A stretch of 64,000 bases of DNA, taken from NCBI GenBank assembly GCA_025938935.1, contig JAPCWB010000001.1:2294001-2358000 (forward strand), written 5' to 3'. Below, piece by piece: positions 1-7,882 of the stretch (position 1 is the stretch's first letter; every line of letters starts with the position of its first letter). Position numbers and translations under genes: made by a program. This stretch comes from Novosphingobium sp. MW5 (GTDB lineage: Bacteria > Pseudomonadota > Alphaproteobacteria > Sphingomonadales > Sphingomonadaceae). A model generated the notes under the pieces. That model made no database searches. It had not been told where the DNA came from and was given only the letters and a program-made list of their open reading frames with translations.

Positions 1-1
1 T

Positions 2-868
2 TACGCATCGGGCCGGACTTTACGCGGGCAGGTCAACGAGGCTGTTCAGACCGGGCTCAAGGCCAATGGTGAAATTGGCGAGCCGTCGCTGAAGCTCCGG
101 GTCCTTGCCCGGATCAACACCACGCAGGAAGAGCTGCGTCATGCCGGAACCTATCAGGTGGGAATGGTGGTCGAGGTCGAGCGCGACAAGCGCGCCCAGG
201 GCATCAGCCGCGGCATGTACCGGGTGGTCGGGGTCGATCCGAGGCGCGAGCGCGTCGAACTTGAAAACGAGCGCGGCAGGCGTTTCGACTTTCGTCCCGA
301 CAAGCTGCGACCGCAAGGTGAGCATGACGCCTTGCGGCTCCATGAACTCAAGGATCTCGCGCTGCACGGCGGCGACCGCATTCGCTGGACGCATACCGAC
401 CACAAGCGCGGACTGCTCAATGCCGATCAGGCGCGGATTACGTCGGTCGAGCGCGGCGGTGTCCGGCTCGTGACCTCGACCGGGATCGAGCATCAGCTTG
501 GCAAGGACGATCCTATGCTTAAGCGGCTCGATCTGGCATATGCGCTCAATGCCCACATGGCCCAGGGCCTGACTTCCGATCGCGGCATTGCTGTCATGGA
601 CAGCCGTGAGCGCAACCTATCGAACCAGCAGACCTTCCTGGTCACGATTACCCGCCTGCGCGACGGCCTGACGCTTTACGTCAACAATGTCGCGCGGCTC
701 GAGGCAGCGGTCGAACGAAATACCGGCATGAAGCGCTCCGCCCTCGAGACTATCGGCTTGCTCCGCGATGCTGCCGCCACGGGGCAGGCCAAAGGCCAAG
801 TGCAGCCTCCTGCTCCTGAGAAGCAACCCCCGAAAAGGACCGTTCGATTGTCAGGTCGTTCGAGATAG
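2..868 (+). CDS. MobF-type conjugative relaxase/helicase, C-terminal part (5' end outside window)
   Basis: The reading frame is open from base 2 and ends at 868, so only the last 288 residues of a much larger protein are present. MobF relaxases (TraI of F, TraA-like proteins) nick oriT in the cytoplasm and unwind the strand that is transferred. Seen here is a RecD/TraI-like helicase C-terminus: the segment around bases 535-600 reads YALNAHMAQGLTSDRGIAVM, matching the helicase motif V/VI region (AHxxQGxT). The N-terminal relaxase tyrosines and Walker A lie upstream of the window. It is on the opposite strand to the tra operon and about 17 kb from it, separated by cargo genes and an IS. An internal ATG at 158 is not the true start, because homology-like sequence continues upstream of it. 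Assignment to the MobF class is from recall of the family. Confidence 0.85.
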   Translation, partial: YASGRTLRGQVNEAVQTGLKANGEIGEPSLKLRVLARINTTQEELRHAGTYQVGMVVEVERDKRAQGISRGMYRVVGVDPRRERVELENERGRRFDFRPDKLRPQGEHDALRLHELKDLALHGGDRIRWTHTDHKRGLLNADQARITSVERGGVRLVTSTGIEHQLGKDDPMLKRLDLAYALNAHMAQGLTSDRGIAVMDSRERNLSNQQTFLVTITRLRDGLTLYVNNVARLEAAVERNTGMKRSALETIGLLRDAAATGQAKGQVQPPAPEKQPPKRTVRLSGRSR

Positions 869-887
869 GGATTTGAGCGATGCTCGC

Positions 888-1112
888 TTAGTTGCGCGGC
901 GTTTTGGCGCCTGCCTCAAGTTCGACAATCCGCCTGGCGATTTCCTGCCAGGTGCGGATACCTTCGTCATCACCTTTAAGCGCGAGCGCGCCAATCTGCT
1001 CGGCGACGTGGACTGGCGCCTGGGTTCCGTGAGCTTCCAGCACCGTGTTGGCGCAGGCCCACAGCTCCCAGTCGCTCAGCGGCACCGGTGGCCGCGCCAG
1101 TAGCGATCCCAC
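888..1112 (-). CDS. DUF6961 family small protein
   Basis: A 74-residue protein resembling the small DUF6961 family that I recall from sphingomonad genomes, often near conjugation or phage-like genes. The recognisable core is a Trp-rich N-terminal helix (LSDWELWACANTVLE), then a segment AEQIGALALKGDDEGIRTW, then a helix ending in ARRIVELE. No catalytic motif, signal peptide or membrane segment is visible. Its start overlaps the 3' end of the upstream thermonuclease-like gene by 37 bp, so the two are probably translated from one mRNA that begins at the S24 repressor. Function is unknown. The 3' end faces the relaxase gene only 19 bp away (convergent). Confidence 0.7.
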   Translation of the reverse strand: MGSLLARPPVPLSDWELWACANTVLEAHGTQAPVHVAEQIGALALKGDDEGIRTWQEIARRIVELEAGAKTPRN

Positions 1113-1504
1113 CTGAGCACGGTGCCGCTCGCTACCATCGCGCAGGAAAGATCTTCACCCGTGGGAAGGGTGCACCAGGCGGCCGTGCGCGTGCCGCCGG
1201 CCGAGCCTTCGGATAGGCACGTCATGGTCGGCCCGCGCACGGCGACGTGTCCGGTGCCGATCGTGCCGCGCGCCCCGCCAAACAGATCCACGAGCGCATC
1301 GCGGGCCTCGATTGCGCTCGCGGCCGGGCAGGGCTGATTGTCGCGGCAGGTTCCATCCATCTCGCGCGCCGCAATCCCGGCGATGCGGACATGCGGGCCT
1401 TCGGCGCACCAGATCGGGCCGTCGCCGTCGTAAACGTGGGTCGGGGTGCAGGTGAAGGTCTGGCCGGCGCTGACGACAGCAGCGGCGAGGGCAAGCAAGC
1501 TCAT
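1076..1504 (-). CDS. Thermonuclease-fold (SNase-like) secreted protein, possibly degenerate
   Basis: A 142-residue protein with a short hydrophobic N-terminus (MSLLALAAAVVSAGQ) that could be a signal peptide, followed by a staphylococcal-nuclease-like core: YDGDGPIWC, then VRIAGIAAREMDG, the counterpart of the RLxGIDAPE strand/turn. In the classical family two Arg and one Glu catalyse phosphodiester hydrolysis. The first Arg and the Glu have counterparts here, but the usual DRYGR segment with the second Arg is replaced by GGTRTAAWC, so activity is uncertain. Several Cys suggest disulfides in the periplasm. It lies between the S24 repressor (10 bp upstream) and DUF6961 (overlapping), apparently in one operon. 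A second, more canonical thermonuclease homologue lies at 3028-3741. Confidence 0.7.
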   Translation of the reverse strand: MSLLALAAAVVSAGQTFTCTPTHVYDGDGPIWCAEGPHVRIAGIAAREMDGTCRDNQPCPAASAIEARDALVDLFGGARGTIGTGHVAVRGPTMTCLSEGSAGGTRTAAWCTLPTGEDLSCAMVASGTVLRWDRYWRGHRCR

Positions 1505-1514
1505 GCGCCGGTAG

Positions 1515-2186
1515 CTACTGCAACTTGCGCCCGAACCAAAGCACCCGTCCGACGATGTTCACCGTCCGGCGATCGAGCCCGCTCCAGGTCGGGTAAGCGG
1601 GATTGTCGCTCACCACCGAAACCTTGCGGCCCTGCGGCTCAATCGCAACGCGTTTCACCGCGAGGGTATCGTCCATCCGCAGGACATAAATTCCGTCGCG
1701 CAGCCGCGTCTGGTTGTCGCCAAGGTCGACCAGCACATCGTCACCATCGCTCAGCGTCGGCTCCATCGAGTCCCCGCGCACACCGATGATCGAAAGGCTT
1801 GGACTCTTGCTTGCGGTGAGCTTGCGCAGCCAGTTGGGGTCGAACCCGAATTGCGCACTCTTGGCCTCCATTTCGGCAAGAGCGCCGTAACCGGCCGAAG
1901 CCTCGACATCGAGGATCGGGACCTGGACGAGATCGATTACCGGACCTGAGCGCCGTGCCGGACCACCGAGCACCGCTTCGTCCACGCCGAAGAACCGCGC
2001 AAGAATGCCGCGATCCCGCTCGTCGAGATGGCGCGGGCTACCCTTGCGCATGAACTGCTGGATGTAAGAGACATTGCGGCCGAGCAGCCGCGAAATCCCC
2101 GAATAGGTGCATTTGCGCTCAAGGATCAACCGGTCCAGCGCGACCCGGGCTTCGTCCATCTCTGGGGCTTCCAAAACTGCCTGCAT
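1515..2186 (-). CDS. S24 (LexA/CI-like) self-cleaving transcriptional repressor
   Basis: 223 residues with a divergent helix-turn-helix (about residues 27-50, YSGISRLLGRNVSYIQQFM), a linker with an Ala98-Gly99 pair suitable for autocleavage, and an S24 peptidase domain with the nucleophile in GDSMEPTLSDGD (Ser140) and the general-base Lys in LAVKRV (Lys178). Such proteins repress mobile-element genes and are inactivated by RecA-stimulated self-cleavage after DNA damage. That is family knowledge; SOS control is inferred here. A perfect palindrome (2195-2211) sits just upstream of the start and a second inverted repeat (2186-2200) covers the ATG, which indicates autorepression. The protein may control the conjugation genes; see the matching half-sites at 36010 and 36822. 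Confidence 0.85.
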   Translation of the reverse strand: MQAVLEAPEMDEARVALDRLILERKCTYSGISRLLGRNVSYIQQFMRKGSPRHLDERDRGILARFFGVDEAVLGGPARRSGPVIDLVQVPILDVEASAGYGALAEMEAKSAQFGFDPNWLRKLTASKSPSLSIIGVRGDSMEPTLSDGDDVLVDLGDNQTRLRDGIYVLRMDDTLAVKRVAIEPQGRKVSVVSDNPAYPTWSGLDRRTVNIVGRVLWFGRKLQ

Positions 2187-2194
2187 AGGAAAAT

Positions 2195-2211
2195 ATCCTA
2201 GACTCTAGGAT
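2195..2211. promoter_or_regulatory. Palindromic operator of the S24 repressor (predicted)
   Basis: ATCCTAGACTCTAGGAT is a perfect inverted repeat with 8-bp arms and one central base, 9 bp upstream of the repressor ATG. An overlapping repeat TAGGA-5 bp-TCCTA spans 2186-2200, over the start codon. The central CTAG tetranucleotide is generally rare in proteobacterial DNA. The position suits autorepression and control of the divergent small gene at 2260. Binding is inferred. Confidence 0.6.
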
Positions 2212-2259
2212 TGGCGTCCTATACGGAACATAACAAGAACACAAGCCCTAAGTGAGTCG

Positions 2260-2469
2260 ATGCCAATGGAGCTCCCGGACCAGATCGAGACCTACCTTGC
2301 GCAGCACCGGATGCCGCCCAGCAAGTTCGGACGGCTTGCTGTGGGTGATCCTAGGTTCGTCGATGATCTCAGAGGAGGGCGATTGCCCCGGGCAAAGACC
2401 TGCGAACGGGTTCGAAACTATTTGCTGGGCGACATAAGGCATGTTGCTGGGCGACATAAGGCATGGTGA
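2260..2469 (+). CDS. Small conserved sphingomonad protein, possible DNA-binding regulator
   Basis: 69 residues resembling a small protein family seen in sphingomonads, with a pattern IETYLAQHRMPPSKFGRLA, then GDPRFVDDLRGGR and a helix CERVRNYL. This looks like a compact helix-turn-helix (a helix, a turn after Phe-Gly, and a basic helix), so a regulator role is plausible but unproven. It is divergent from the S24 repressor and shares its operator region. The last 15 codons fall in a 22-bp tandem duplication (2422-2465) that shifts the frame and gives a new C-terminus ending AGRHKAW. The stop is directly abutted by the 3' end of the convergent gene at 2470. Start choice between Met codons at 2260 and 2266 is open. 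Confidence 0.55.
   Translation: MPMELPDQIETYLAQHRMPPSKFGRLAVGDPRFVDDLRGGRLPRAKTCERVRNYLLGDIRHVAGRHKAW
2422..2465. repeat. 22-bp perfect tandem duplication
   Basis: The 22 bases 2422-2443 (TTGCTGGGCGACATAAGG followed by CATG) are repeated exactly at 2444-2465. Because 22 is not a multiple of three, the duplication changes the reading frame at the end of the small gene 2260-2469 and decides where it stops. It looks like a recent slippage event. Confidence 0.9.
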
Positions 2470-3021
2470 TCAGCAAATGCTCTCGCAGGGAACCCCGTCA
2501 CCATCGCCATCGAGGCGTCCAAGCCCGCATTGGTTGAGGTAGTGATAGGCTTCCTCACAGCTATCCATTTGCCCGCACTTCCATTTGATACCGCAGCTTG
2601 GTCCTTCGTTGGACCGGTCACGCAGATTGCGGGTTGATGCTGCGATCGGCGCAACTGCAGCCGCGGCCTCGGCGATCGGTGCGCTTTCGCCAAGGTTCTG
2701 ACGGGCTACCCAGCATTGGCTTGGCGCGCCATCCGGCACCAATGCCCAATCACCCGAATACCTCGTTATGTTAACCTGATCTCCGCGCGCGAATTTGGCG
2801 ACGATCGTCGACTTTTTAGAAGGCTCGGCCCTGCATCTCAACGAACGGGTTTGCACATAGAGCGCTGTCGAAGTTTGGGCGGGCTCAGGCGCGGCTTCGG
2901 CGTAGAGGCTTTGCGGGGCTTGGGTGGTCGGCTCACTTCCTCCCACGCACTTGCTCAAAACGAACAGAAGGACACCGTCAACAAGGAGCGGTGCGCAACC
3001 GGCATCACTCTTCTTCGCCAT
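2470..3021 (-). CDS. SH3-like and excalibur calcium-binding domain protein
   Basis: 183 residues. The N-terminus has a short hydrophobic stretch (APLLVDGVLLFVLSKCVGG), probably a membrane anchor or lipoprotein-like signal. The middle (about 55-110) is a bacterial SH3-type domain: LYVQTRSLRCRAEPSKKSTI, GDQVNITRYSGDWALV, then CWVARQNL. The C-terminal 40 residues are an excalibur domain with the calcium loop DGDGDGVPCESIC. Proteins of this architecture are usually exported, and excalibur domains are often found with or beside secreted thermonucleases. That is exactly the case here, since the next upstream gene encodes a thermonuclease only 6 bp away. Substrate and function are unknown; envelope localisation is inferred. 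Confidence 0.75.
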   Translation of the reverse strand: MAKKSDAGCAPLLVDGVLLFVLSKCVGGSEPTTQAPQSLYAEAAPEPAQTSTALYVQTRSLRCRAEPSKKSTIVAKFARGDQVNITRYSGDWALVPDGAPSQCWVARQNLGESAPIAEAAAAVAPIAASTRNLRDRSNEGPSCGIKWKCGQMDSCEEAYHYLNQCGLGRLDGDGDGVPCESIC

Positions 3022-3027
3022 GCGCTT

Positions 3028-3741
3028 TCAATTTCTCACGATCGCGCGGCGATAACCGGCGGCCTGGGCTTCAGCTTCTGTGCAGAACATCTCTTCTGCT
3101 CGCGTTTGATCGTAGTAGGGCATACCCGGCAGGTGATAAATCCACTGGCCCCGGCGATTGCGATTGCCTTTGATGACGCACCCGGTCGGTGCAACTGTCG
3201 CTGAGCGCCTTGGTGGCGGCTGCACCGTTCGTGGTGCAGCAACAACGGCAGGTGGCAGCAAGCTCATTCGGTAATCGGAAGGGTTCTGGAACTGCGATGA
3301 CCAAATTCCAAGCCGACTGGCTTTCGCCCGCGCTTCGGCGGGAACATATGCATCGCTAAATTCCCGGTAGGCTAATGCCCAGCCATACGCGACCATCGTC
3401 TCGTTGAGTTCCAACCCTCCCGCTAAGCAGACGGCAATCAACCGGGCATGTTGGTCTACACCCTGGCCTTCACAGTGGACGGTCTGTCCTTTGATTAGTT
3501 CGGCGAGATTGCCCCTGGCTTGCTCGCCGCAGTTCCACGGAGTGCTATTTGCGCGACAGGTTTGAGCGAGTTCCGGGGCGTCAATTCCAAATAGTCTCAC
3601 CCGCTTGCCACCCACAACCAGTGAGTCGCCATCAGCAGCTGAAGCCTCTCCCGACAACGATTGCGCATAGCTAGTTTGGCACACGCCTAATGCAGAGATC
3701 GCAGCGGCAATAATTGACCAATTTCGTCGATTGGAAGGCAT
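3028..3741 (-). CDS. Thermonuclease family protein with C-terminal sunset-type domain
   Basis: 237 residues with a cleavable signal peptide (about 1-27, ending TSYAQ). Residues 30-150 form a staphylococcal-nuclease fold: [21 protein letters not shown] contains the calcium-binding Asp residues, the first catalytic Arg and the Glu. [11 protein letters not shown] supplies the second Arg in place of the usual YGR, and AYGWALAY is the conserved helix. After a Pro-rich linker, the C-terminal 50 residues ([19 protein letters not shown], then MPYYDQT and [13 protein letters not shown]) match the small sunset domain that often accompanies these enzymes. It probably acts as a periplasmic or secreted nuclease. 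It forms a two-gene operon with the SH3-excalibur gene downstream. Residue-level activity is predicted, not shown. Confidence 0.85.
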   Translation of the reverse strand: MPSNRRNWSIIAAAISALGVCQTSYAQSLSGEASAADGDSLVVGGKRVRLFGIDAPELAQTCRANSTPWNCGEQARGNLAELIKGQTVHCEGQGVDQHARLIAVCLAGGLELNETMVAYGWALAYREFSDAYVPAEARAKASRLGIWSSQFQNPSDYRMSLLPPAVVAAPRTVQPPPRRSATVAPTGCVIKGNRNRRGQWIYHLPGMPYYDQTRAEEMFCTEAEAQAAGYRRAIVRN

Positions 3742-4104
3742 TTCTTGATTGCTACGCTTTGCAATGTCTTAGTCAATTCGTAAGTTCGACAGATCCCGCC
3801 AACCAAGCTGACATCCGAGGTCCGCATCCGCTCGCCTCAAAACAGCCCGTTCAGATTTAGAAGGTGTGGCGTGCGCCGCGAAAGACACTGTGTCTGAGCA
3901 AGCGCTTATTAACGCCTAACCCCAGCTCACGGGCCTTGGCGGAGGAATTCGGGTCCTCACATCCCCGACGCTCGATGTGAAGAATGCTGCTCGGTCTATT
4001 TCTGGAATTGCTTCAGATCGACAAATCCTTAGGACATGCAAAATTCCCAAATTTGAAGAATTTCAACAGTCATATTGTAGTTTCCTTCTAGGCTTAGATG
4101 CTAT
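3742..4104. other. Intergenic region between thermonuclease and AbiE operons
   Basis: 363 bp with no convincing gene. It holds the divergent promoters of the thermonuclease operon (minus) and the AbiE operon (plus). The right half is clearly more AT-rich than its surroundings, as is common upstream of horizontally acquired defence genes. I see no tRNA, no clear att repeat and no strong terminator hairpin. Confidence 0.5.
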
Positions 4105-4953
4105 ATGGAGACCGAAGAAATTCACGGTTTTGATGAACTGCCAATGATGAAAAATAGCACCTTCCTGCCTGAAGGGCGAAAGCAACTCGCCACCCTCGTA
4201 CGTGGAGCGGGAGATGTGATCGCGATTGATGATGCTGTCAGGATACTGGAAACGGACCGTAGCCTGGCCGCAAAAACCTTGGCTCGATGGACCAAACAGG
4301 GGTGGCTACGCCGGGTAAGCCATGGCCATTATGTCCCGGTTTCCCTGGACTCGCTAACAAGCGAACACGTGCTCGATGATCCATGGGTCCTAGTCCCAGC
4401 GCTCTTCGCGCCAGCCTACGTAGGTGGCCGAAGTGCTGCGGTGCATTGGGATCTAACCGAGCAACTCTTCAACGACATTGTTGTGCTAACAACGCGAGCT
4501 ATTCGCGCCAAGACGGAAATCCGTCACGGTGCCGTCTTCACGCTCAAACATATCAAGCCGGGCAAGCTGTTCGGCATGAAAACGGTATGGCGCGGCCACA
4601 GCAAGGTTCAAGTGTCCGATGTGCACCGAACGGTGATCGACATGCTGGACGATCCCGTGATCGGCGGCGGCATCCAGCAGGTGGCCGATTGCTTTGCGGA
4701 ATATCTGCGTCGTAGCGACCGCGATGACGACACGCTCATCGATTACGCGACAAAGCTGGGGAACGGGGCAGTATTCAAGCGCCTCGGATTCCTGAGCGAA
4801 GCCCAGCCCAATGCCGAGCGCCTCTCTGCGGTCTGCTTTGCCCATTTGACCAAGGGAAACGCGAAACTGGATCCGGCACTGGATTGCTCTCGCCTCGTTT
4901 CGCGCTGGAATCTGTGGGTCCCTGACTTCTGGATCGCAAGGGCCCGTCCATGA
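4105..4953 (+). CDS. AbiEi-type antitoxin / transcriptional repressor
   Basis: 282 residues. The N-terminus carries a winged helix-turn-helix (about residues 45-80: IDDAVRILETDRSLAAKTLA, RWTKQGWLRRV, then GHYVPV), which in AbiEi proteins binds the operon's own promoter. The rest matches the AbiEi antitoxin domain (VLVPALFAPAYVGGRSAAVH, then KIFxxKTVWRG-like and VSDVHRTVIDML segments). In type IV toxin-antitoxin systems this protein neutralises the AbiEii nucleotidyltransferase without stable complex formation, and it autoregulates. The stop overlaps the toxin start by 4 bp (ATGA), giving translational coupling. The longer N-terminus (Met4105) could be trimmed to Met4144 or Met4147. Confidence 0.85.
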   Translation: METEEIHGFDELPMMKNSTFLPEGRKQLATLVRGAGDVIAIDDAVRILETDRSLAAKTLARWTKQGWLRRVSHGHYVPVSLDSLTSEHVLDDPWVLVPALFAPAYVGGRSAAVHWDLTEQLFNDIVVLTTRAIRAKTEIRHGAVFTLKHIKPGKLFGMKTVWRGHSKVQVSDVHRTVIDMLDDPVIGGGIQQVADCFAEYLRRSDRDDDTLIDYATKLGNGAVFKRLGFLSEAQPNAERLSAVCFAHLTKGNAKLDPALDCSRLVSRWNLWVPDFWIARARP

Positions 4954-6377
4954 TCGACCGCCGCGAGATATTGGACATGGCGACGCGCATGTCGCTGAAC
5001 CCGCATGTCGTTGAGAAGGACTATGTGCTCGGCTGGATGCTCGCAGGCATCAACGCGCATCCCGCGTTGCGGGAAAGCTGGGTGTTCAAAGGGGGAACGT
5101 GCCTCAAGAAATGTTTCTTCGAGACCTATCGGTTTTCCGAGGATCTCGACTTCACGCTAACCGACGCAGCGCATCTCGACGATGGATTCCTGCGACAGAC
5201 CTTCGCCGAAATCGGGGACTGGATATATGAGCGCACAGGCATCGAGGTGCCAGCTGACCGGCAGTTGTTCGACCTTTATCAGAATCCGCGCGGCGCGATT
5301 TCCTGCCAGGGCAAGATCAGTTATCGCGGCCCTGTTTCCCCGCGCGACATGCCGCGCATCAAGCTCGACCTTACCGCCGACGAGCGGCTGGTCCTGGCCC
5401 CGGTGCGCGTCCCGGTATTTCACCCATACTCAGATGCGCCCGAAGAAGGCATCTTTGCCTACGCTTATGCCTATGAAGAAGTCTTTGGAGAGAAGGTGCG
5501 TGCGCTGGCAGAGCGAACCCGCCCGCGCGATCTCTACGATGTAATCAATCTCTTCCGTAACGTGGAAGCTCTCCCGTCGGCAGCAGTCATGCTCGATGTG
5601 CTTGGTCAGAAATGCGCATTCAAGGGCATCGGAATTCCCGTGCTTGCCGATCTCGAACCGCACCGGGGCGAGTTGCAGGGCCTTTGGGAGAACATGCTCA
5701 ACCACCAGCTTCCGTCGCTGCCGCCCTACGAGGCGTTTTGGGATGAACTGCCCGCCTTCTTCGAATGGCTGACTGGCGGGGCCGCGCCGGTCATCCCTGC
5801 CGCCTACGCCCTGGGCGCTGGAGAAACTGTCCTACGCGCCCGCCACTTGAATCTTCGCCTTCCAGCTGCGGCGCAATCCATCATCGAAGTGATACGTTTT
5901 GCCGCTGGCAATCGTCTGCTAGTCGAACTCGATTATCAGGGATCGACGCGTCGCATCGAACCTTATTCCCTTCGCCGAACGCAGGATGGCAATATACTGC
6001 TCCATGCATTCAATACCGATAAAGGGGAGCATCGCAGCTACCGCGTCGATCGCATGATCGCGGCTCGCGTGACCAATCAGACGTTCGCGCCACGCTACGA
6101 AATCGAACTCGCCCCACAGGGGCCTGTGAGCATTGCGCCGTCAGCAACCCGATCGGCGGCAACGCCTCAAGCGAGAATGCGGCAGATGCGCCCAGCGTCG
6201 CGGGCAAAGCGCGCAGCAGTCCGCCCATATGGACAGGTCACCTACGTCTACGAATGCCCAATTTGTAATAAGAAGTTCCGGCGCAACCGCATGGACAGTC
6301 ACCTCAACGCTCACAAAAACGATATGGGTTGGCCTTGCCAAGGAACAGTCGGGTATCTGGTTGATACGAAATATTAG
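4950..6377 (+). CDS. AbiEii nucleotidyltransferase toxin fused to WYL domain and C2H2 zinc finger
   Basis: 475 residues. Residues 1-270 are an AbiEii/AbiGii-type nucleotidyltransferase: FKGGTCLKKCFF (GG motif, 48-50) and YRFSEDLDFTL (SxDxD metal-binding motif, 63-68), then EKVRALAERTRPRDLYDV (181-198, conserved K/RD helix). The toxin is thought to transfer nucleotides to tRNA and arrest growth, which aborts phage infection. Residues about 313-388 look like a WYL ligand-sensing domain (VELDYQG, RIEPYSLRR, LHAFNTDKGEHRSYRVDRMI). The C-terminus has CPIC (436-439) with His451 and His455, a C2H2 zinc finger. Ordinary AbiEii proteins end near residue 300, so this is an extended architecture. Function of the extra domains (damage or phage sensing, RNA binding) is inferred. 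Confidence 0.8.
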   Translation: MIDRREILDMATRMSLNPHVVEKDYVLGWMLAGINAHPALRESWVFKGGTCLKKCFFETYRFSEDLDFTLTDAAHLDDGFLRQTFAEIGDWIYERTGIEVPADRQLFDLYQNPRGAISCQGKISYRGPVSPRDMPRIKLDLTADERLVLAPVRVPVFHPYSDAPEEGIFAYAYAYEEVFGEKVRALAERTRPRDLYDVINLFRNVEALPSAAVMLDVLGQKCAFKGIGIPVLADLEPHRGELQGLWENMLNHQLPSLPPYEAFWDELPAFFEWLTGGAAPVIPAAYALGAGETVLRARHLNLRLPAAAQSIIEVIRFAAGNRLLVELDYQGSTRRIEPYSLRRTQDGNILLHAFNTDKGEHRSYRVDRMIAARVTNQTFAPRYEIELAPQGPVSIAPSATRSAATPQARMRQMRPASRAKRAAVRPYGQVTYVYECPICNKKFRRNRMDSHLNAHKNDMGWPCQGTVGYLVDTKY

Positions 6378-6597
6378 TGCGCGCCGCGAGCGGAGTTCGA
6401 GGGGTAGGCGCGCATCGTATTCCTGTTGCTCGAGTCCTGCGATTTCTAAGCCGTGGCGATGCAATTCCCATACGACTGAACCGGTTGGCCGCGCGCATGG
6501 AAGGGTAAATCCGCGAACAAAGCAGACGCACGCCCTCACAAGAATGTTACTAAAAGCTGCGCTTCATTCACGCTTCACCGCCAATAACGACACATTG

Positions 6598-7812
6598 TCA
6601 TTCTTGGACTTTTGGGCGGTGCTTCGCGGGCGTCCAAGGCCAAGCGACGAGCAGCCCGATCAGGGCGAGGATCGCCATGGCCGAGTAAGATGCCGCAATT
6701 CCCTGCGACCAAAGCAAGCCAGACCCGAACGTTACAACGGCCAGGGCTATTCCAAGCAGCACAGCATTGAAGCCCTGCGCGGCGGCGCTCAGCCGAACCG
6801 GAACACGATGCGCAATCACGAGCATGACACCAAGGATTGCTCCGGTCGATGTCACGCCCTGCAGCACCTGCACGGCTAACACCACCGGCAGACCCGGGTT
6901 CAACGCCATGATGCACCAGCGAGCAAATGCGGCTGCCGCGGCGATGCGGATCAGTATCATCGGGTCGCGTTGTCCCAACAATTTGGCCCCGAACCAGAAA
7001 GCGAAAATCTCGAAGGAGATCGCAACCGCTTGAATGGTCCCAATCATCCCTGTGGAGATGCCCTGGGCGCTCAACTGGATGGCAATGAAGTTGGCAATTA
7101 CGCCATGACTGGCGATCACGAGTGCGCCAGCAACAAGTGCAGACATCAACTGGCGGTCACCGACCAAATCGCGCCAGCTGCCCTCTGTCTTGTTTTCCAA
7201 TGCCGCCATTGAACGGTCCGAAGGCAGCAGCGGCGCAGTCAGTGCCGGGAGCAAGAGCAGACCAGCCACGAGTGCTGGGAGCAGCTCGATGCCAGTAACG
7301 CCGATTACCCAGCCTGCTGCAGCGGAGGACGCGACTGCTGCGATCGACCCCCACACTCGGACCCTGCCAAAATCAACCGCATGGCTTCTTACAGTCATGA
7401 CCGCGTAAGCATCGGCGAGGACTGGCAACTGGTCCCAGGCGATCGAGAAGGCCAGCACGATGACGATCCGGCCGGCATAATCGGGCTTGCCCAAAAGGAG
7501 CAGGATCAGTGCCGCCGAGAGAACGGCGGTGATCGAGATGGCGTTGCGAACCCATCCGTTTCGCCCTGCCCACGCCGAGAACGGTGCCACGGTCAAAATG
7601 CGCAGCACCAGCGGAATGGCGAGCAGAAAACCAATCTCTGCAGGTGTGGCGCCGGTAGCTTTCAGCCACAGCGGAATGAATGCGAAGAAGCCGTAGTGTA
7701 GGTAGAGCGCCAGGTAGAGGCCGGAAACGCCAACCGTCAGCTGGCGCGTCTTGGGATCAGGCGAAGCTGCCGATGGTTCGACTGGAAGTACAATTTCTGT
7801 AGTGACCGACAT
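6598..7812 (-). CDS. MFS transporter (MFS_1-like), probable sugar/nucleoside-type proton symporter
   Basis: 404 residues with about 12 hydrophobic segments starting at residue 27 (VGVSGLYLALYLHYGFFAFI). The sequence resembles the MFS_1-like group (NupG/HcaT/LacY-type): YGFFAFIPLWLKATGATPAE near the N-terminus and FGRVRVWGSIAAVASS at about 150, the counterpart of the conserved R-WGS motif after TM4-5. It would act in the inner membrane as a proton-coupled importer. It is divergent from the esterase/LacI operon, with a LacI-type operator between them (7849-7864). The permease is therefore the likely inner-membrane importer for the ligand taken up by the TonB receptor at 10899. Substrate (trehalose or a derivative) is inferred from context only. 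Confidence 0.8.
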   Translation of the reverse strand: MSVTTEIVLPVEPSAASPDPKTRQLTVGVSGLYLALYLHYGFFAFIPLWLKATGATPAEIGFLLAIPLVLRILTVAPFSAWAGRNGWVRNAISITAVLSAALILLLLGKPDYAGRIVIVLAFSIAWDQLPVLADAYAVMTVRSHAVDFGRVRVWGSIAAVASSAAAGWVIGVTGIELLPALVAGLLLLPALTAPLLPSDRSMAALENKTEGSWRDLVGDRQLMSALVAGALVIASHGVIANFIAIQLSAQGISTGMIGTIQAVAISFEIFAFWFGAKLLGQRDPMILIRIAAAAAFARWCIMALNPGLPVVLAVQVLQGVTSTGAILGVMLVIAHRVPVRLSAAAQGFNAVLLGIALAVVTFGSGLLWSQGIAASYSAMAILALIGLLVAWPWTPAKHRPKVQE

Positions 7813-7848
7813 ACCGTGTCCTCATTCTCTTGCCACCTCGTAACGAAC

Positions 7849-7864
7849 AATGATATCGATGTCA
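7849..7864 (-). promoter_or_regulatory. LacI-type operator, copy 1
   Basis: On the minus strand this reads TGACATCGATATCATT, identical over 16 bases to 10831-10846. The core is a near-palindrome around the central CG, typical of LacI/GalR-family sites. It lies between the MFS gene (start 7812) and the esterase gene (start 7883), where it can control both. The strong ribosome site AAGGAG for the esterase follows directly. Confidence 0.75.
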
Positions 7865-7882
7865 TCAAAGGAGTGAAGGACC

